Positions 50,462-59,833 are shown, numbered from the stretch's first letter. The stretch: 64,000 nucleotides of DNA from Bog-159 sp963709155 (GCA_963709155.1 CAVPVD010000007.1:1550001-1614000); one strand, 5' to 3'. Notes: generated from the sequence alone by a model not told the origin. Made by a program: numbers and translations.

Positions 50462-51205
50462 ATGCTCGTTCGAGAACTACGGTCCCGCCCGCACTCCTGG
50501 TCCCAATACAAAGAGAATTGTTCTCCCTGGGCGCTTCCTTTCCATGCGCTCGAATGGATGCTGCAATGGTCCGCCTACTTTCTCAGCCGATGGGCGCTGC
50601 TTGAAGTTCTGGAGTACTTGAGCGTGCTCTCCGTCCTGGTGGGAGTCGTCTTCTATTTTTCCGAGGCCGGCGACCGGCAAAAACAAAAGCACTACCAGGC
50701 ATGGCAGGTCGTTAATACCGCGCAAGGCAAGGGCGGCAGCGGCGGCCGCATCGAAGCCCTGCAGGAGCTCAACCTCGACCATGTTCCCCTGGTCGGAGTC
50801 AACGCGGCCGGCGCGTTTCTGCAAGGCATCCAACTGCGGGGCGCGAACCTGCTGCGCGCCGATCTGGAAGCGGCCGACCTGCGCGACAGTAGCCTCGATG
50901 GGGTCGATCTGCAGTACGCCAACCTGAGGTCGGCTAACTTCCGGCAAGCCAACCTACACCGCGTGAAACTTGAGGGCGCCGATCTGTCCGATGCGGACCT
51001 GGTCAATGCCGACCTCAGCGGAGCGGACCTGCGCGGCACAAATCTCGAAGGCGCCGATCTGCGCGACGTGAATCTTGCGGGGGTCGAATGGAAGGATATC
51101 AAGCGTATAGAAAGAGCCAACATTCACGCGGTGCGCAACGCCCCGGAGGGTTTCACCGCCTGGGCCATGGATCACAAGGCGGTATCGCATCCGGGCGATG
51201 AGTGA
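50462..51205 (+). CDS. Pentapeptide repeat protein with N-terminal membrane segment
   Basis: 247 residues. An N-terminal hydrophobic helix (LEYLSVLSVLVGVVFYF), a linker with AWQVVNTAQGKGGSGGRIEALQELN, then a pentapeptide repeat run of about 90 residues (A[D/N]LxxA pattern: RGANLLRADLEAADLRD through GANLEGADLRDVNLAG). The repeats form a right-handed beta-helix. The linker is characteristic of a known membrane-anchored group whose role is unknown. It follows ligD by 40 bases. Confidence 0.85.
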   Translation: MLVRELRSRPHSWSQYKENCSPWALPFHALEWMLQWSAYFLSRWALLEVLEYLSVLSVLVGVVFYFSEAGDRQKQKHYQAWQVVNTAQGKGGSGGRIEALQELNLDHVPLVGVNAAGAFLQGIQLRGANLLRADLEAADLRDSSLDGVDLQYANLRSANFRQANLHRVKLEGADLSDADLVNADLSGADLRGTNLEGADLRDVNLAGVEWKDIKRIERANIHAVRNAPEGFTAWAMDHKAVSHPGDE

Positions 51206-51214
51206 CCCGGGCTT

Positions 51215-51985
51215 CTAGCCCACCGTCCGGCCGCTGAACTCCACATAAGTAAACGTCTCCGGAATGTGCGAGTCGTAGTGACCGTGCCTGTTCCATGTCC
51301 AACCCGCGCTGGGCTCCAGCTTGCGTCCCGCGCGATCGAACTGCTGGAATCGCGAACAGTCGATGCGCCAGACGTCGCCCTCGCGCGGCGGCAGCGCCCT
51401 TCCATCGGCCAGGCCGCGCAAACCTTCCCACGGTAGCGCAAGTTCCGCCGTCCAGCCGGGCGGCGCGACATCCACGGCATGCCGCAAGCCTGGATAATCC
51501 CAATCCAGAAAACCCCACCGCTCGCCCCGCGGGTGGACGTGCCCGCCCACCCCATCCAGTACCATAGTCCGTTGCGTGGCGGGATCGAACTCCGGACGCC
51601 CATAATACGGGCTGCCCGGTGCCAGCGTATCTTTCCAGATCCAGAAGACCTCGTAGATCGTATTCAGCGCGTTGATCTCGAATTCGTAATAAGCGTTCTC
51701 TCCCGCGATGAACACTTCCAGATCATTGTCTTCGTAAATCCGCGAATCCCTCTCGGTCAGATACCCGCGCACCTGCGGCTCCACGGCCGTGAAGCCGAAG
51801 TATAGGCAAGCGTCGTCCCATAGCAGCGCCACGCGCGTATCGAACCAGGCTGGCTGGCCGGTCACGATATCTACGAACGGTTCCGACTGAGGCGCCATAT
51901 GCCAGGAGGGTTCGTCGAGCTTGCCGTCGACAGTGATCGGCCCGGCTGTCCGGTAGCACGTGTAATGTGCCAGTTCGTTCCGCAT
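51215..51985 (-). CDS. Carbohydrate-binding family 9-like protein
   Basis: 256 residues; CBM9-like beta-sandwich: GPITVDGKLDEPSWHMAPQ, RVALLWDDACLYFGFTAVEP, YEDNDLEVFIAG and ELALPWEGLRGLADGRALPP. No signal peptide is seen. The acidic residues of YEDNDLEVFI would bind Ca. Likely binds sugar termini or has a fixed role in polysaccharide use; no enzyme domain is fused. It is convergent with the pentapeptide gene and divergent from the amidohydrolase. Confidence 0.82.
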   Translation of the reverse strand: MRNELAHYTCYRTAGPITVDGKLDEPSWHMAPQSEPFVDIVTGQPAWFDTRVALLWDDACLYFGFTAVEPQVRGYLTERDSRIYEDNDLEVFIAGENAYYEFEINALNTIYEVFWIWKDTLAPGSPYYGRPEFDPATQRTMVLDGVGGHVHPRGERWGFLDWDYPGLRHAVDVAPPGWTAELALPWEGLRGLADGRALPPREGDVWRIDCSRFQQFDRAGRKLEPSAGWTWNRHGHYDSHIPETFTYVEFSGRTVG

Positions 51986-52068
51986 AGCTACGTTCTAACA
52001 TGGCGCCCATCGCGCGGCGCGCTTGGTGTACACTGGTTGAAAATCAAGAGGAGATACGTGGCGCCCGA

Positions 52069-53449
52069 ATGCCGATCTTGATTTTCATCTTCACCGCCTG
52101 TCTTCTGCAAGCCCAGGAGCATGTCGCCGTAGAGACATCCATATCGCATGTCACAGTGATTAACGTGGCCACGGGCGAGGAGTTGAAAGACCAGACCGTA
52201 ACGCTCCGTGGAAATCGCATTGCATCCGTCGCTCCCGCGCAACCCGGAGACGAAAGCCGGCCGGGAGCCATCGACGCCCACGGGCAATACCTCATCCCCG
52301 GCCTGTGGGATATGCACGTTCACGTCCACGACACGGCCGAACTTCCGCTCTATATCGCGAATGGGGTGACCGGTATTCGGATCATGTCCGGCGAGAAGAA
52401 CACCGCCGCCGCGCGCGCCGAACTCGCGCGCGAATCCCCTTCGCCCGAGATCTATCTCGCCAGCGCGATCGTGGATGGCAGTCCACCGGTGTGGCCAGGA
52501 TCGATCGTGGTGAAGAAGCCCGCGGATGCCCGCCGGACCGTCGACGAAATCAAAGCCGGGGGCGCCGACTTCATCAAGGTGTATGACCGCATCCCGAGAG
52601 AGGCCTACCTCGCGCTCGCCGACGAAGCCCGGCGGCAGCACATCGATTTTGAGGGCCATGTGCCGGATGCCATCACCGCCCAGGAAGCTTCCGCCGCGGG
52701 GCAGCGCTCCTTCGAGCACTTACAAAGTATCGCGCTGGCTTGTTCCAGCAAACAGGATAGCCTGATGGGCGATCTTGCGCGCGCGCGATTCTTTCGCGAC
52801 CGGCTCCTGGTCGAAGCGTCCGGATATCGCTCCTTCGACCCGGCAAAATGCCAGGCGTTGTATGCCGAGTTCAGGAAGAACCAGACCTGGCAGGTCCCCA
52901 CGCTCACCGTACGCCGCATCTGGGGACGCCAGGACGACTCCCGCTTTACTTCCGATGCGCGCCTGGCCTACATCGGCCGCAAATCCCGCGAGAGGTGGCA
53001 AGCGCGGATCGAGCCCCAGCTTCGCCGTTGGAGCGGCGCCCAATTCCAATTGGCACGCGGCATTTTTTCGGCTGACGAACGCGTCGTGGGTGGCATGTTC
53101 CGCGCGGGGGTGCCCATGATGGCTGGAACGGATGCCATGAATCCCTTCTGCTTTCCCGGATTCAGCCTGCATGATGAACTTGGCCTGCTGGTTGAATCCG
53201 GCATGAGCGCACTGGCGGCTTTGCAGGCGGCCACCATCAACCCCGCGAAATTCCTCGGAAGAAGCGCGGAATTGGGGACTGTAGAAGCCGGCAAGATTTG
53301 CAAATCTGGTCCTGCTCCGCGCCGATCCCATGGCGGATATTCACAATACTACGCAGATTCGGGCGGTCTGGCTCGCGGGCGCCTGTTTCGACGAAAGCAG
53401 CCGGGGACAGATGTTGCAGAACGCGAAACTACGAGCCAACAAACACTAG
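52069..53449 (+). pseudogene. Amidohydrolase, frameshifted near the C-terminus
   Basis: Starts at ATG 52069 with a signal peptide (ILIFIFTACLLQAQE). The metal site HVHVH is at His83-His87 in LWDMHVHVHD, with VYDRIPREAYLALADEAR, FEHLQSI and MAGTDAMNPF later. The family ending LGTVEAGKIADLVLLRADPM is disrupted: the run TTT at 53297-53299 has one T too many, and the frame leaves it at GKICKSGP. Removing one T restores KIANLVLLRADPM and a stop at 53447-53449. The open frame read directly goes on to 53667 as unrelated sequence. Could be a sequencing error or a young pseudogene. Confidence 0.75.
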
Positions 53450-53452
53450 CGT

Positions 53453-53503
53453 GTCGTGGGGCGGGCGTCCACGTCTGCTGCGGGTCCCCAGACCCGCTTT
53501 TGC
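53453..53503 (+). repeat. Second hairpin repeat type (GGCGTC/GGGTC family), copy 2
   Basis: Begins 4 bases after the restored amidohydrolase stop: GTGGGGC-GGGCGTCCACGTCTGC then GCGGGT-CCCCAG-ACCCGC. Sense orientation, the same as the copy after the MFS gene at 28908. Confidence 0.65.
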
Positions 53504-53609
53504 AGCTTCTCATCCCGTGCTTGTCGTTGTCCCCCAAACTTGCCTACGCTCCCGGCGCAGTGGTATGTTTTCTCCCAGTGTCCCAATTTTGCCTGTACAG
53601 GAGAAATGC

Positions 53610-55739
53610 ATGCAGTTCAAAGATGGAAGAGCGATATTTCGGAATTCAGCCCTTGTCCTGGTCCTGAGTGTAGGGGCCTACGCGCAAGCGCCGGTGCGCA
53701 TCATCCACCCGGTTGACGAAAGCCGTCTGGTCACCCTTGAAGGTAATACACGAGCGGAATCCATTCCAGCCAACGATCGGGGCCGGGTGGCCGACAATAT
53801 GCCGATGGAGCACATGCTGCTGCAGTTGCAGCATTCCGCGGAGCAGGAAGAGTCGGTGAACGCGCTGATCGATCAGCTACACGATCCCAACTCACCGAAC
53901 TATCACCAATGGTTGACCGCCGCGCAATTCGGGGAGAGATTCGGCGTGGCCGCGCAGGATCTCAGCGCCGTCACCAACTGGCTCCAGTCGCACGGCTTCA
54001 CGGTCAATTCGGTCTATCCCACCGGCATGCTGCTGGATTTCTCGGGCACGGCCGGACAGATCCGGGAGGCGTTCCACACCGAGATTCACAATTTAATGGT
54101 GGATGGCACGCCGCATATCGCCAACATGCGCGATCCGCAGATCCCCGAGGCGCTGGCCCCGGCCGTGGCGGGCGTTGTCTCAATGCACGACTTCCGGCCG
54201 CATCCGATGCTGAAGCTGCGCTCGCAGTACACCTTCACGATTGACGGAGGCCAGGAGTATGCGGTGGTCCCCGCAGACGTAGCCGAGATCTACAATTTGA
54301 CGCCGCTGGAGAAGGCCGGCACTACGGGCACGGGCCAGACGGTGGTGGTGGTGGAAGACAGCAACCTGTATTCGACGGCCGATTGGACTACTTTCCGGAC
54401 CACCTTCGGTTTGAGCCGGTTTGCTTCGGGGACCCTGACGACGGTACATCCGGCGCCGGCCACGGGTAAGAACAACTGCACCAATCCGGGAGTGAACGGC
54501 GACTCGGTGGAAACCGCCATCGATGCGGAATATGCCAGCGCCGCGGCGCCCAACGCCACCATCGAAGTTGCTACCTGCTCGTCCACCACGACGTTTGGCG
54601 GACTGATCGCCATCGAAAACCTGGTGAGCAGCGCCAAGCCGCCGGCCATCATCAGCATGAGCTACGGCCTTTGCGAGGCGGGCAATGGAGCGAGTTCGAA
54701 TGCCGCTTTTAATTCGGCGTTTCAGCAGGCAGTGACGGCGGGCGTTTCGGTCTTCGTTTCGTCGGGAGACGATGCGGCGGCGGCCTGCGATCGCGGCGCA
54801 TCCGCGGCTACGCACGGCGTCGGCATTACGGGCTGGGGCGGTACGCCCTATAACGTGGCCGTGGGTGGAACCGATTTTGGCGATTCCTATGCGGGCACCA
54901 ACGCGACCTATTGGAATGCCACCAACACGACGTATTACGAATCGGCTAAGTCCTACGTCCCGGAAATCCCCTGGAACGACTCGTGCGCCGGTATCTTGGC
55001 ATCGAATTTCCTGGGCTTCCCGGAGCCTTACGGGAAAAGTAGCTTTTGCAATAGCTCCGAAGGGGCCGGCTACCTGGATACCGACGGCGGCAGCGGAGGT
55101 CCCAGCGGATGCGCGACGGGCACGCCGGCGTCGCCTGGAATTGTAGGCGGTACGTGCAAGGGTTATGCCAGACCCTCCTGGCAGACGGGTGTGGTCGGCC
55201 TGCCCTCGAACAGTGTCCGGAATATCCCCGACGTCTCGCTCTTTGCGGCCAATGGCGTCTGGGGCCACTACTATATCGCCTGTTATTCGGACACAAGCGC
55301 GGGTGGAGCGGCTTGTACCGGCGCTCCGAGCGGTTGGACCGCAGCTGGAGGCACGTCGTTCTCATCGCCGATCATGGCGGGAATTCAAGCCCTGGTCAAC
55401 CAGAAGAACGGCGGACCCCAGGGCAACCCGAACGCGGTTTATTACAAGCTCGCGGCCAGCGAGTACGGCGCCAAGGGGAATGCGGCTTGCAATTCCACGC
55501 TCGGCAACGCGGTGGCCAGCACCTGCACGTTCTATGACGTGACGTTGGGAGATATGGTGGTGGACTGCACGGGCACGCACGCCTGCTACCTGCCATCCGG
55601 CACCTACGGCGTACTCTCGACCTCGGACAAAGCCTACGATCCGGCGTATGCAGCCCACACCGGATGGGACTTCGCCACCGGAATCGGCACGGTCAATGCG
55701 GCTAACCTGGTCGCCAACTGGAAGAACGCGGCGCCGTAA
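53610..55739 (+). CDS. S53 family (sedolisin/kumamolisin) peptidase, secreted
   Basis: 709 residues from ATG 53610, with AGGAGA just upstream; the open frame earlier belongs to the amidohydrolase. Signal peptide NSALVLVLSVGAYAQ. Residues 40-190 are the activation pro-domain (LIDQLHDPNSPNYHQWLTAAQFG). Catalytic Glu301 and Asp305 (GDSVETAIDAEYA) and Ser583 (GGTSFSSP) form the sedolisin set, with the E-x3-D spacing. An acid-active secreted protease that would cleave proteins outside the cell. The start of the convergent ABC gene's end follows after a hairpin repeat. Confidence 0.9.
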   Translation: MQFKDGRAIFRNSALVLVLSVGAYAQAPVRIIHPVDESRLVTLEGNTRAESIPANDRGRVADNMPMEHMLLQLQHSAEQEESVNALIDQLHDPNSPNYHQWLTAAQFGERFGVAAQDLSAVTNWLQSHGFTVNSVYPTGMLLDFSGTAGQIREAFHTEIHNLMVDGTPHIANMRDPQIPEALAPAVAGVVSMHDFRPHPMLKLRSQYTFTIDGGQEYAVVPADVAEIYNLTPLEKAGTTGTGQTVVVVEDSNLYSTADWTTFRTTFGLSRFASGTLTTVHPAPATGKNNCTNPGVNGDSVETAIDAEYASAAAPNATIEVATCSSTTTFGGLIAIENLVSSAKPPAIISMSYGLCEAGNGASSNAAFNSAFQQAVTAGVSVFVSSGDDAAAACDRGASAATHGVGITGWGGTPYNVAVGGTDFGDSYAGTNATYWNATNTTYYESAKSYVPEIPWNDSCAGILASNFLGFPEPYGKSSFCNSSEGAGYLDTDGGSGGPSGCATGTPASPGIVGGTCKGYARPSWQTGVVGLPSNSVRNIPDVSLFAANGVWGHYYIACYSDTSAGGAACTGAPSGWTAAGGTSFSSPIMAGIQALVNQKNGGPQGNPNAVYYKLAASEYGAKGNAACNSTLGNAVASTCTFYDVTLGDMVVDCTGTHACYLPSGTYGVLSTSDKAYDPAYAAHTGWDFATGIGTVNAANLVANWKNAAP

Positions 55740-55754
55740 TCGCGCCCGCTCTTT

Positions 55755-55800
55755 GGGGGCGAACTGAAGTTCGCCCCGGGTCGCTAAAAGCGTGCGCCAC
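55755..55800 (-). repeat. Dispersed double-hairpin repeat between convergent genes
   Basis: Reverse copy: GTGGCGCACGC-TTTTA-GCG, then GGCGAAC-TTCA-GTTCGCC. It sits between the S53 peptidase and the ABC ATPase, sense to the ABC gene, and may end transcription from both sides. Confidence 0.75.
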
Positions 55801-55803
55801 GGC

Positions 55804-56592
55804 TTACCACAAGTGAGAATATCCATCCCGCTGGGATAGACTGACCGGCAAGCCGAACAATTCCGCCAGCGCCGAAGCTGTGAGCACCTCCCGCTTGCAC
55901 CCATCGGCCGCGATGGCGCCGGACCGCATCAGGATCACGCGATCGATTTCGGGAATGATATCGGCCAGATGATGCGTTACCAGGATGATGCCGATACCGG
56001 CGCGCGCGAGCTTGCGCATGATTTCGCGCAATTCATGCTGCGCGAAAACATCCAGGCTGTTGCTCGGCTCGTCCAGCACCAGCGCGCGGGGATTGTGCAC
56101 CAGCGCCCGCGCCAGCAGCACGCGGCGCGCTTCTCCCGACGACATTTCGGTCAGGCTGCGCTCCGCCAGGTGCGGGATTTCGAGCAGCGCCAGAATCGCG
56201 GCCGCCTGCCGTTCGATTTCCGGCGTGATGCGATGGTAGGGCTGCACGCCCACGCTGCCGAAGAAGCCGGAGAGCACCGCCTCCCGCCCCGTGATCTCGC
56301 GCGTACAAAGCGTCATCCAGTCGTTTGAAACCACACCCAGCAGCGGGCGCAGGTCGAAGATATTCCAGCGCTCCTTGCCGAAGATCGCCATGCGCGATTC
56401 CGGGCGCGCCAGCGGATAGCATTCGCGCACGATGGTCTTGATGAGCGTGGATTTGCCGCAGCCGTTGGGTCCCAGAATGGCCACGTGCTCGCCCACGCCG
56501 ATACGCAGGCTCACATCGCGCAGCACGATCTTATCGCCGCGCATCACCCAGATGCGCTCCAGCTCGATGAGCGGCAGTTCTTCAGATGGCAC
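55804..56592 (-). CDS. ABC transporter ATPase
   Basis: 262 residues from GTG 56592; the longer frame to 56838 is antisense-free junk over the dehydrogenase gene. Walker A GPNGCGKST at 41-49, signature MSSGEARRVLLARALV, Walker B ALVLDEPSNSLD. Domain features such as LGVVSNDWMTLCTREITG match the ModF/molybdenum-like or similar ABC ATPases without a fixed permease. It overlaps the alcohol dehydrogenase stop by 11 bases and a GGAGG site lies in that gene, so the two are likely coupled. Confidence 0.82.
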   Translation of the reverse strand: MPSEELPLIELERIWVMRGDKIVLRDVSLRIGVGEHVAILGPNGCGKSTLIKTIVRECYPLARPESRMAIFGKERWNIFDLRPLLGVVSNDWMTLCTREITGREAVLSGFFGSVGVQPYHRITPEIERQAAAILALLEIPHLAERSLTEMSSGEARRVLLARALVHNPRALVLDEPSNSLDVFAQHELREIMRKLARAGIGIILVTHHLADIIPEIDRVILMRSGAIAADGCKREVLTASALAELFGLPVSLSQRDGYSHLW

Positions 56593-57712
56593 TGGTGAGC
56601 AATTCCTCCAATTGTTCGCGCGTGAGCACGATGGGATTGGCTTGCATGCTGCTGGCGTGAGCCGCCCCATCGACCAACGCGGGCACGGCGGACGGTCCCA
56701 CTCCGTATGCGCGCAGGCGGCGGATTTCGAGATCGCGGCAGAGCGCATCCACCCATGCCGCGCCATCTTCGGGAGCGGCATCCGCATCACCGGTGAGGAT
56801 GCGCGCCACGGTCGTGTAGCGCGCCACGCTCCCGGCATGCGATGGAGAAGCGCGCAGCGCCGCGATATTCACCCGCATGGCTTGTGGCAGCAGCGCGGCG
56901 CAAAGCGCGCCATGCGGCGCGTCGAACATCCCGCCCAGGGGCGCCGCGAAGCCGTGCACCGCGCCCAGTCCGGCGTTGGCCAATGCCAGGCCGCCCAACA
57001 GGCTGGCGAGGGACATCCCGGTGCGGGCGGCGAGATCCTGGCCGTCATGCCAGGCGCGGCGTAGCGCAGATCCCGCCAGCCGCATGCCTTCCATGCAGTA
57101 GAGATCCGTGATCGGATTGGCGCGGCAGGAGACATACGGCTCGATGAGCTGCGTGAGCGCATCCAGTCCGGTGGCGGCGGTGAGCGCCGGCGGCAAGTCC
57201 AGTGTGAGCTCGGGGTCCACTATAGCCAAAGCCGGCAGCATGTGCGGGCTGCGCAGGCTGGCCTTAACGCGATGTTCGGGCGATGCCAGCACGGCGTTGC
57301 GGGTGACCTCCGCGCCGGTGCCCGCGGTGGTTGGGATGGCGATAAATGGCGCGGATAGGCGGGTCAATGGCTTTCCGCGCCCGACCACTTCCAGGTAATC
57401 CAGTGGGTCGCCGCCGTTCGAAAGGAGCGCCGCAATCGCCTTGCCGGCGTCGATCGCGCTGCCGCCGCCTGCCGCGATCACCATGTCGCACTGTGAGGCG
57501 CGCGCCTGTTCGAAGCCTTGCCGGACTCTATCCACGGTGGGCTCGCCGCCGATCGCGAACGGTTCACCCTCCAGCCCGAGGGGTTTGAGATCCGCGGACC
57601 GCCGTGTAACCAGCAGCGCGCGGCGTCCCATCTGCGCCGCGGCGGCGGGCGCCTCGCGCACCGTACCGGGGCCGAAGACGATGCGCGCGGCCGTCGCGAA
57701 TTCGAAACGCAT
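56582..57712 (-). CDS. Iron-containing alcohol dehydrogenase
   Basis: 376 residues of PF00465 type. NAD-binding GGGSAIDAGKAIAALL at about 83-98, and the metal-ligand block DALTQLIEPYVS with His in HGFAAPLGGMFDAPHGALCA. It oxidises or reduces an alcohol/aldehyde or maleylacetate-type substrate; not resolved from sequence. It lies 6 bases after the ABM gene stop and overlaps the ABC gene, so three genes form one unit. Confidence 0.88.
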   Translation of the reverse strand: MRFEFATAARIVFGPGTVREAPAAAAQMGRRALLVTRRSADLKPLGLEGEPFAIGGEPTVDRVRQGFEQARASQCDMVIAAGGGSAIDAGKAIAALLSNGGDPLDYLEVVGRGKPLTRLSAPFIAIPTTAGTGAEVTRNAVLASPEHRVKASLRSPHMLPALAIVDPELTLDLPPALTAATGLDALTQLIEPYVSCRANPITDLYCMEGMRLAGSALRRAWHDGQDLAARTGMSLASLLGGLALANAGLGAVHGFAAPLGGMFDAPHGALCAALLPQAMRVNIAALRASPSHAGSVARYTTVARILTGDADAAPEDGAAWVDALCRDLEIRRLRAYGVGPSAVPALVDGAAHASSMQANPIVLTREQLEELLTSAI

Positions 57713-57718
57713 GCCGCT

Positions 57719-58024
57719 TTACCAGCCTTCGTCGCCCGGAAAAAGGTTGGTGTAGATCACCGCAGTGCGCGGCTCGGCCATCATGTCCGCCACCGTGTCG
57801 CGCCACGTCTGGTAATGCGCGGTTTCGCGGTGCTGGGCGCGCGCATCGGGAGTGCGGTAAACCTCCACGAACGCGAAACGAGAGGGGTCGTCGGGCTGCT
57901 GCAACACATCGAAACGCGCGATGCCCGCCTCCTCGACGCTGTGCCGCGCGTTGGCGATGGATGCCTGACGGAACGCTTCCACGAACTCTGGTTTTACATG
58001 GATGTGAATGTGCACGATCGTCAT
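57719..58024 (-). CDS. ABM-family monooxygenase (LsrG/YgiN-like)
   Basis: 101 residues, a ferredoxin-like dimeric antibiotic biosynthesis monooxygenase domain: TIVHIHIHVKPEFVEAFRQAS, ARFDVLQQPDDPSRFAFVEVYRT and the AHYQTWRDTVADM helix. Relatives include LsrG, which processes AI-2, and quinol monooxygenases. Being with an iron alcohol dehydrogenase suggests a small oxidised carbon substrate (inference). Confidence 0.85.
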   Translation of the reverse strand: MTIVHIHIHVKPEFVEAFRQASIANARHSVEEAGIARFDVLQQPDDPSRFAFVEVYRTPDARAQHRETAHYQTWRDTVADMMAEPRTAVIYTNLFPGDEGW

Positions 58025-58083
58025 GCTGCCATCGTATAACGGTGCGGACCGCCAGGGTACGCCACAAGGTTAAGATAGACCGT

Positions 58084-58305
58084 ATGCAAGTCGAAGAATA
58101 TAGCGAACGCCTGGTGGATGTCGAGCCGTGGCAAGTGAAGCTGACCTCCTATAAGCTCGGAGACGTCTATCATTGCAAGGCCGATAACGTTTCGCCGGGC
58201 GCGGCACTGGCGCGCACCACCGGCGCCACGCGCGCGGAAGCCGAACAGAAAGCTCTGGACCGCGCGCGGCAGTTGCTTTCGCGCACGCGCCAGCACTCCG
58301 TGTGA
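58084..58305 (+). CDS. Small hypothetical protein
   Basis: 73 residues from ATG 58084; an upstream extension to 57961 overlaps the ABM gene and is rejected. It reads VEEYSERLVDVEPWQVKLTSYKL, GDVYHCKADNVSPGAALART and ends with a basic helix RARQLLSRTR. No family recognised. A TAAGAT hexamer ends 7 bases before the ATG. It is 7 bases before the RNB gene and may be cotranscribed. Confidence 0.65.
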   Translation: MQVEEYSERLVDVEPWQVKLTSYKLGDVYHCKADNVSPGAALARTTGATRAEAEQKALDRARQLLSRTRQHSV

Positions 58306-58312
58306 TCCGCCC

Positions 58313-59785
58313 ATGCCAAACTCCCACAGCAACCATTACGACCTCGCCGGACTGGCCCGCGAGGAGATGATCGAGAAGGGTTTCACCCCGGATTTTTCGC
58401 CGGAAGTCGAGCGGCAAGTGGCGTCACTGCGCGCGCATCCGGCGCAGCCGCTGGCCGGCGGCATGGTGCACGATCTGCGCAACCTGCTTTGGTCCTCGAT
58501 CGACAACGATACGTCGCGCGATTTGGATCAGGTTGAAGTTGCCGAGCGCCTTCCAAACGGCGCGATCCGCATCCGTGTGGGCATTGCCGACGTGGACAGC
58601 GACGTGCCAAAGGATTCGCCGATCGATACGCATGCCGCCGCGAATTGCACGACGGTCTACACGGGCGTCAAGAATTTTCCCATGCTGCCCGACGATCTGT
58701 CAACGGACCTTACATCGTTGAACGAGCGCGTGGACCGGCTGTCGGTGGTGGTGGAACTGACTGTCGCCGCGGACGGCACGGTGCAGGATGGCACGGCCTA
58801 TCGCGCGGTCACGCGCAATGCCGCGCAGTTGGCGTACAGCTCCGTCGGTCCGTGGCTGGAAGGGCAGGGCGCCGCGCCGCCCAAGATCGCCGCCTCGCCG
58901 GATCTGCTGGCGCAGCTCCGCCTGCAGGACGAAGCCGCCCAGAACCTGCGCACCCAGCGGCACCGCCTGGGCGCTCTCGATCTGGATCGCGCCGAGACCG
59001 AGGCGGTGATGTCCGATGGCCACATCACCGGCATCAAGGCGCGGTATCGCAACCGCGCTTCGCAGTTGATCGAGGATTTCATGGTGGCGGCCAACGGCGT
59101 GATCGCGCGGTTGATGCGCGACCACAAGATTTCTTCCATCCGCCGCGTGGTGAAAACCCCCGAGCGTTGGGACCGCATCGTGGAATTGGCCGCGCGCACG
59201 GGGGATACGCTGCCCGGCGACCCGGACTCCGGCGCGCTCAACCAGTACCTGATGCGGCGGCGGGCCGCGGATCCGGCGCACTACGCCGATCTGTCGCTGG
59301 CGGTCGTGAAGCTGATGGGTCCGGGCGAGTACGTGCTGGAGCGTCCCGGCGATACGGCGGTCGGGCATTTTGCTCTCGCGGTCCACGATTATACGCATTC
59401 CACCGCACCCAATCGCCGTTTCGCGGACCTGGTGTCGCAGCGGCTGGTGAAAGCGGTCCTGACCGGGCAGCCTTCGCCTTATGGCGACGCCGAACTGGAT
59501 CGCGTGGCCCGCAACTGCACCGAGCGGGAGGACGCGGAGCGCAAGGTGGAACGCGCCATGTCGAAGCGCATCGCAGCCGTGGCCATGCACAGCCGCATCG
59601 GCGAAGTCTTCCCCGCCGTGGTCACCGGCGTGACGCCGAAAGGCGTTTTTGTGCGCGCTCTGTCGCCGCCGGTGGAAGGCCGCCTGATGCGCGGCGAGCG
59701 CGGCCTGGACGTGGGCGACCAGATCCAGGTGAAGCTGTTGAACACAGACCCGCAGCGCGGCTTTATCGACTTCGCCAGATCGTGA
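58313..59785 (+). CDS. RNB-domain ribonuclease (RNase II-like)
   Basis: 490 residues. Catalytic acidic cluster SIDNDTSRDLDQVE (residues 62-75; Asp64, Asp66, Asp70, Asp72) replaces the standard DxxxRDxDD set. The centre has the RNB fold (RVDRLSVVVELTV, APNRRFADLVSQRLV) and an S1-like end (EVFPAVVTGVTPKGVFVRA). A 3'-5' exoribonuclease lacking the long N-terminal cold-shock domains of RNase R. It follows the small gene at 58084 and is followed by a hairpin repeat. Confidence 0.85.
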   Translation: MPNSHSNHYDLAGLAREEMIEKGFTPDFSPEVERQVASLRAHPAQPLAGGMVHDLRNLLWSSIDNDTSRDLDQVEVAERLPNGAIRIRVGIADVDSDVPKDSPIDTHAAANCTTVYTGVKNFPMLPDDLSTDLTSLNERVDRLSVVVELTVAADGTVQDGTAYRAVTRNAAQLAYSSVGPWLEGQGAAPPKIAASPDLLAQLRLQDEAAQNLRTQRHRLGALDLDRAETEAVMSDGHITGIKARYRNRASQLIEDFMVAANGVIARLMRDHKISSIRRVVKTPERWDRIVELAARTGDTLPGDPDSGALNQYLMRRRAADPAHYADLSLAVVKLMGPGEYVLERPGDTAVGHFALAVHDYTHSTAPNRRFADLVSQRLVKAVLTGQPSPYGDAELDRVARNCTEREDAERKVERAMSKRIAAVAMHSRIGEVFPAVVTGVTPKGVFVRALSPPVEGRLMRGERGLDVGDQIQVKLLNTDPQRGFIDFARS

Positions 59786-59789
59786 GCCC

Positions 59790-59833
59790 GTGGCGCGCGC
59801 TTTTGGCGCGCCTACCGGCGAACTAAAGTTCGC
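59790..59833 (+). repeat. Dispersed double-hairpin repeat after the RNB gene
   Basis: A variant first hairpin (GGCGCGC-TTTT-GGCGCGCC) and second hairpin GGCGAAC-TAAA-GTTCGC. Sense, 4 bases after the RNB stop. 59834-59884 shows nothing else. Confidence 0.7.
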
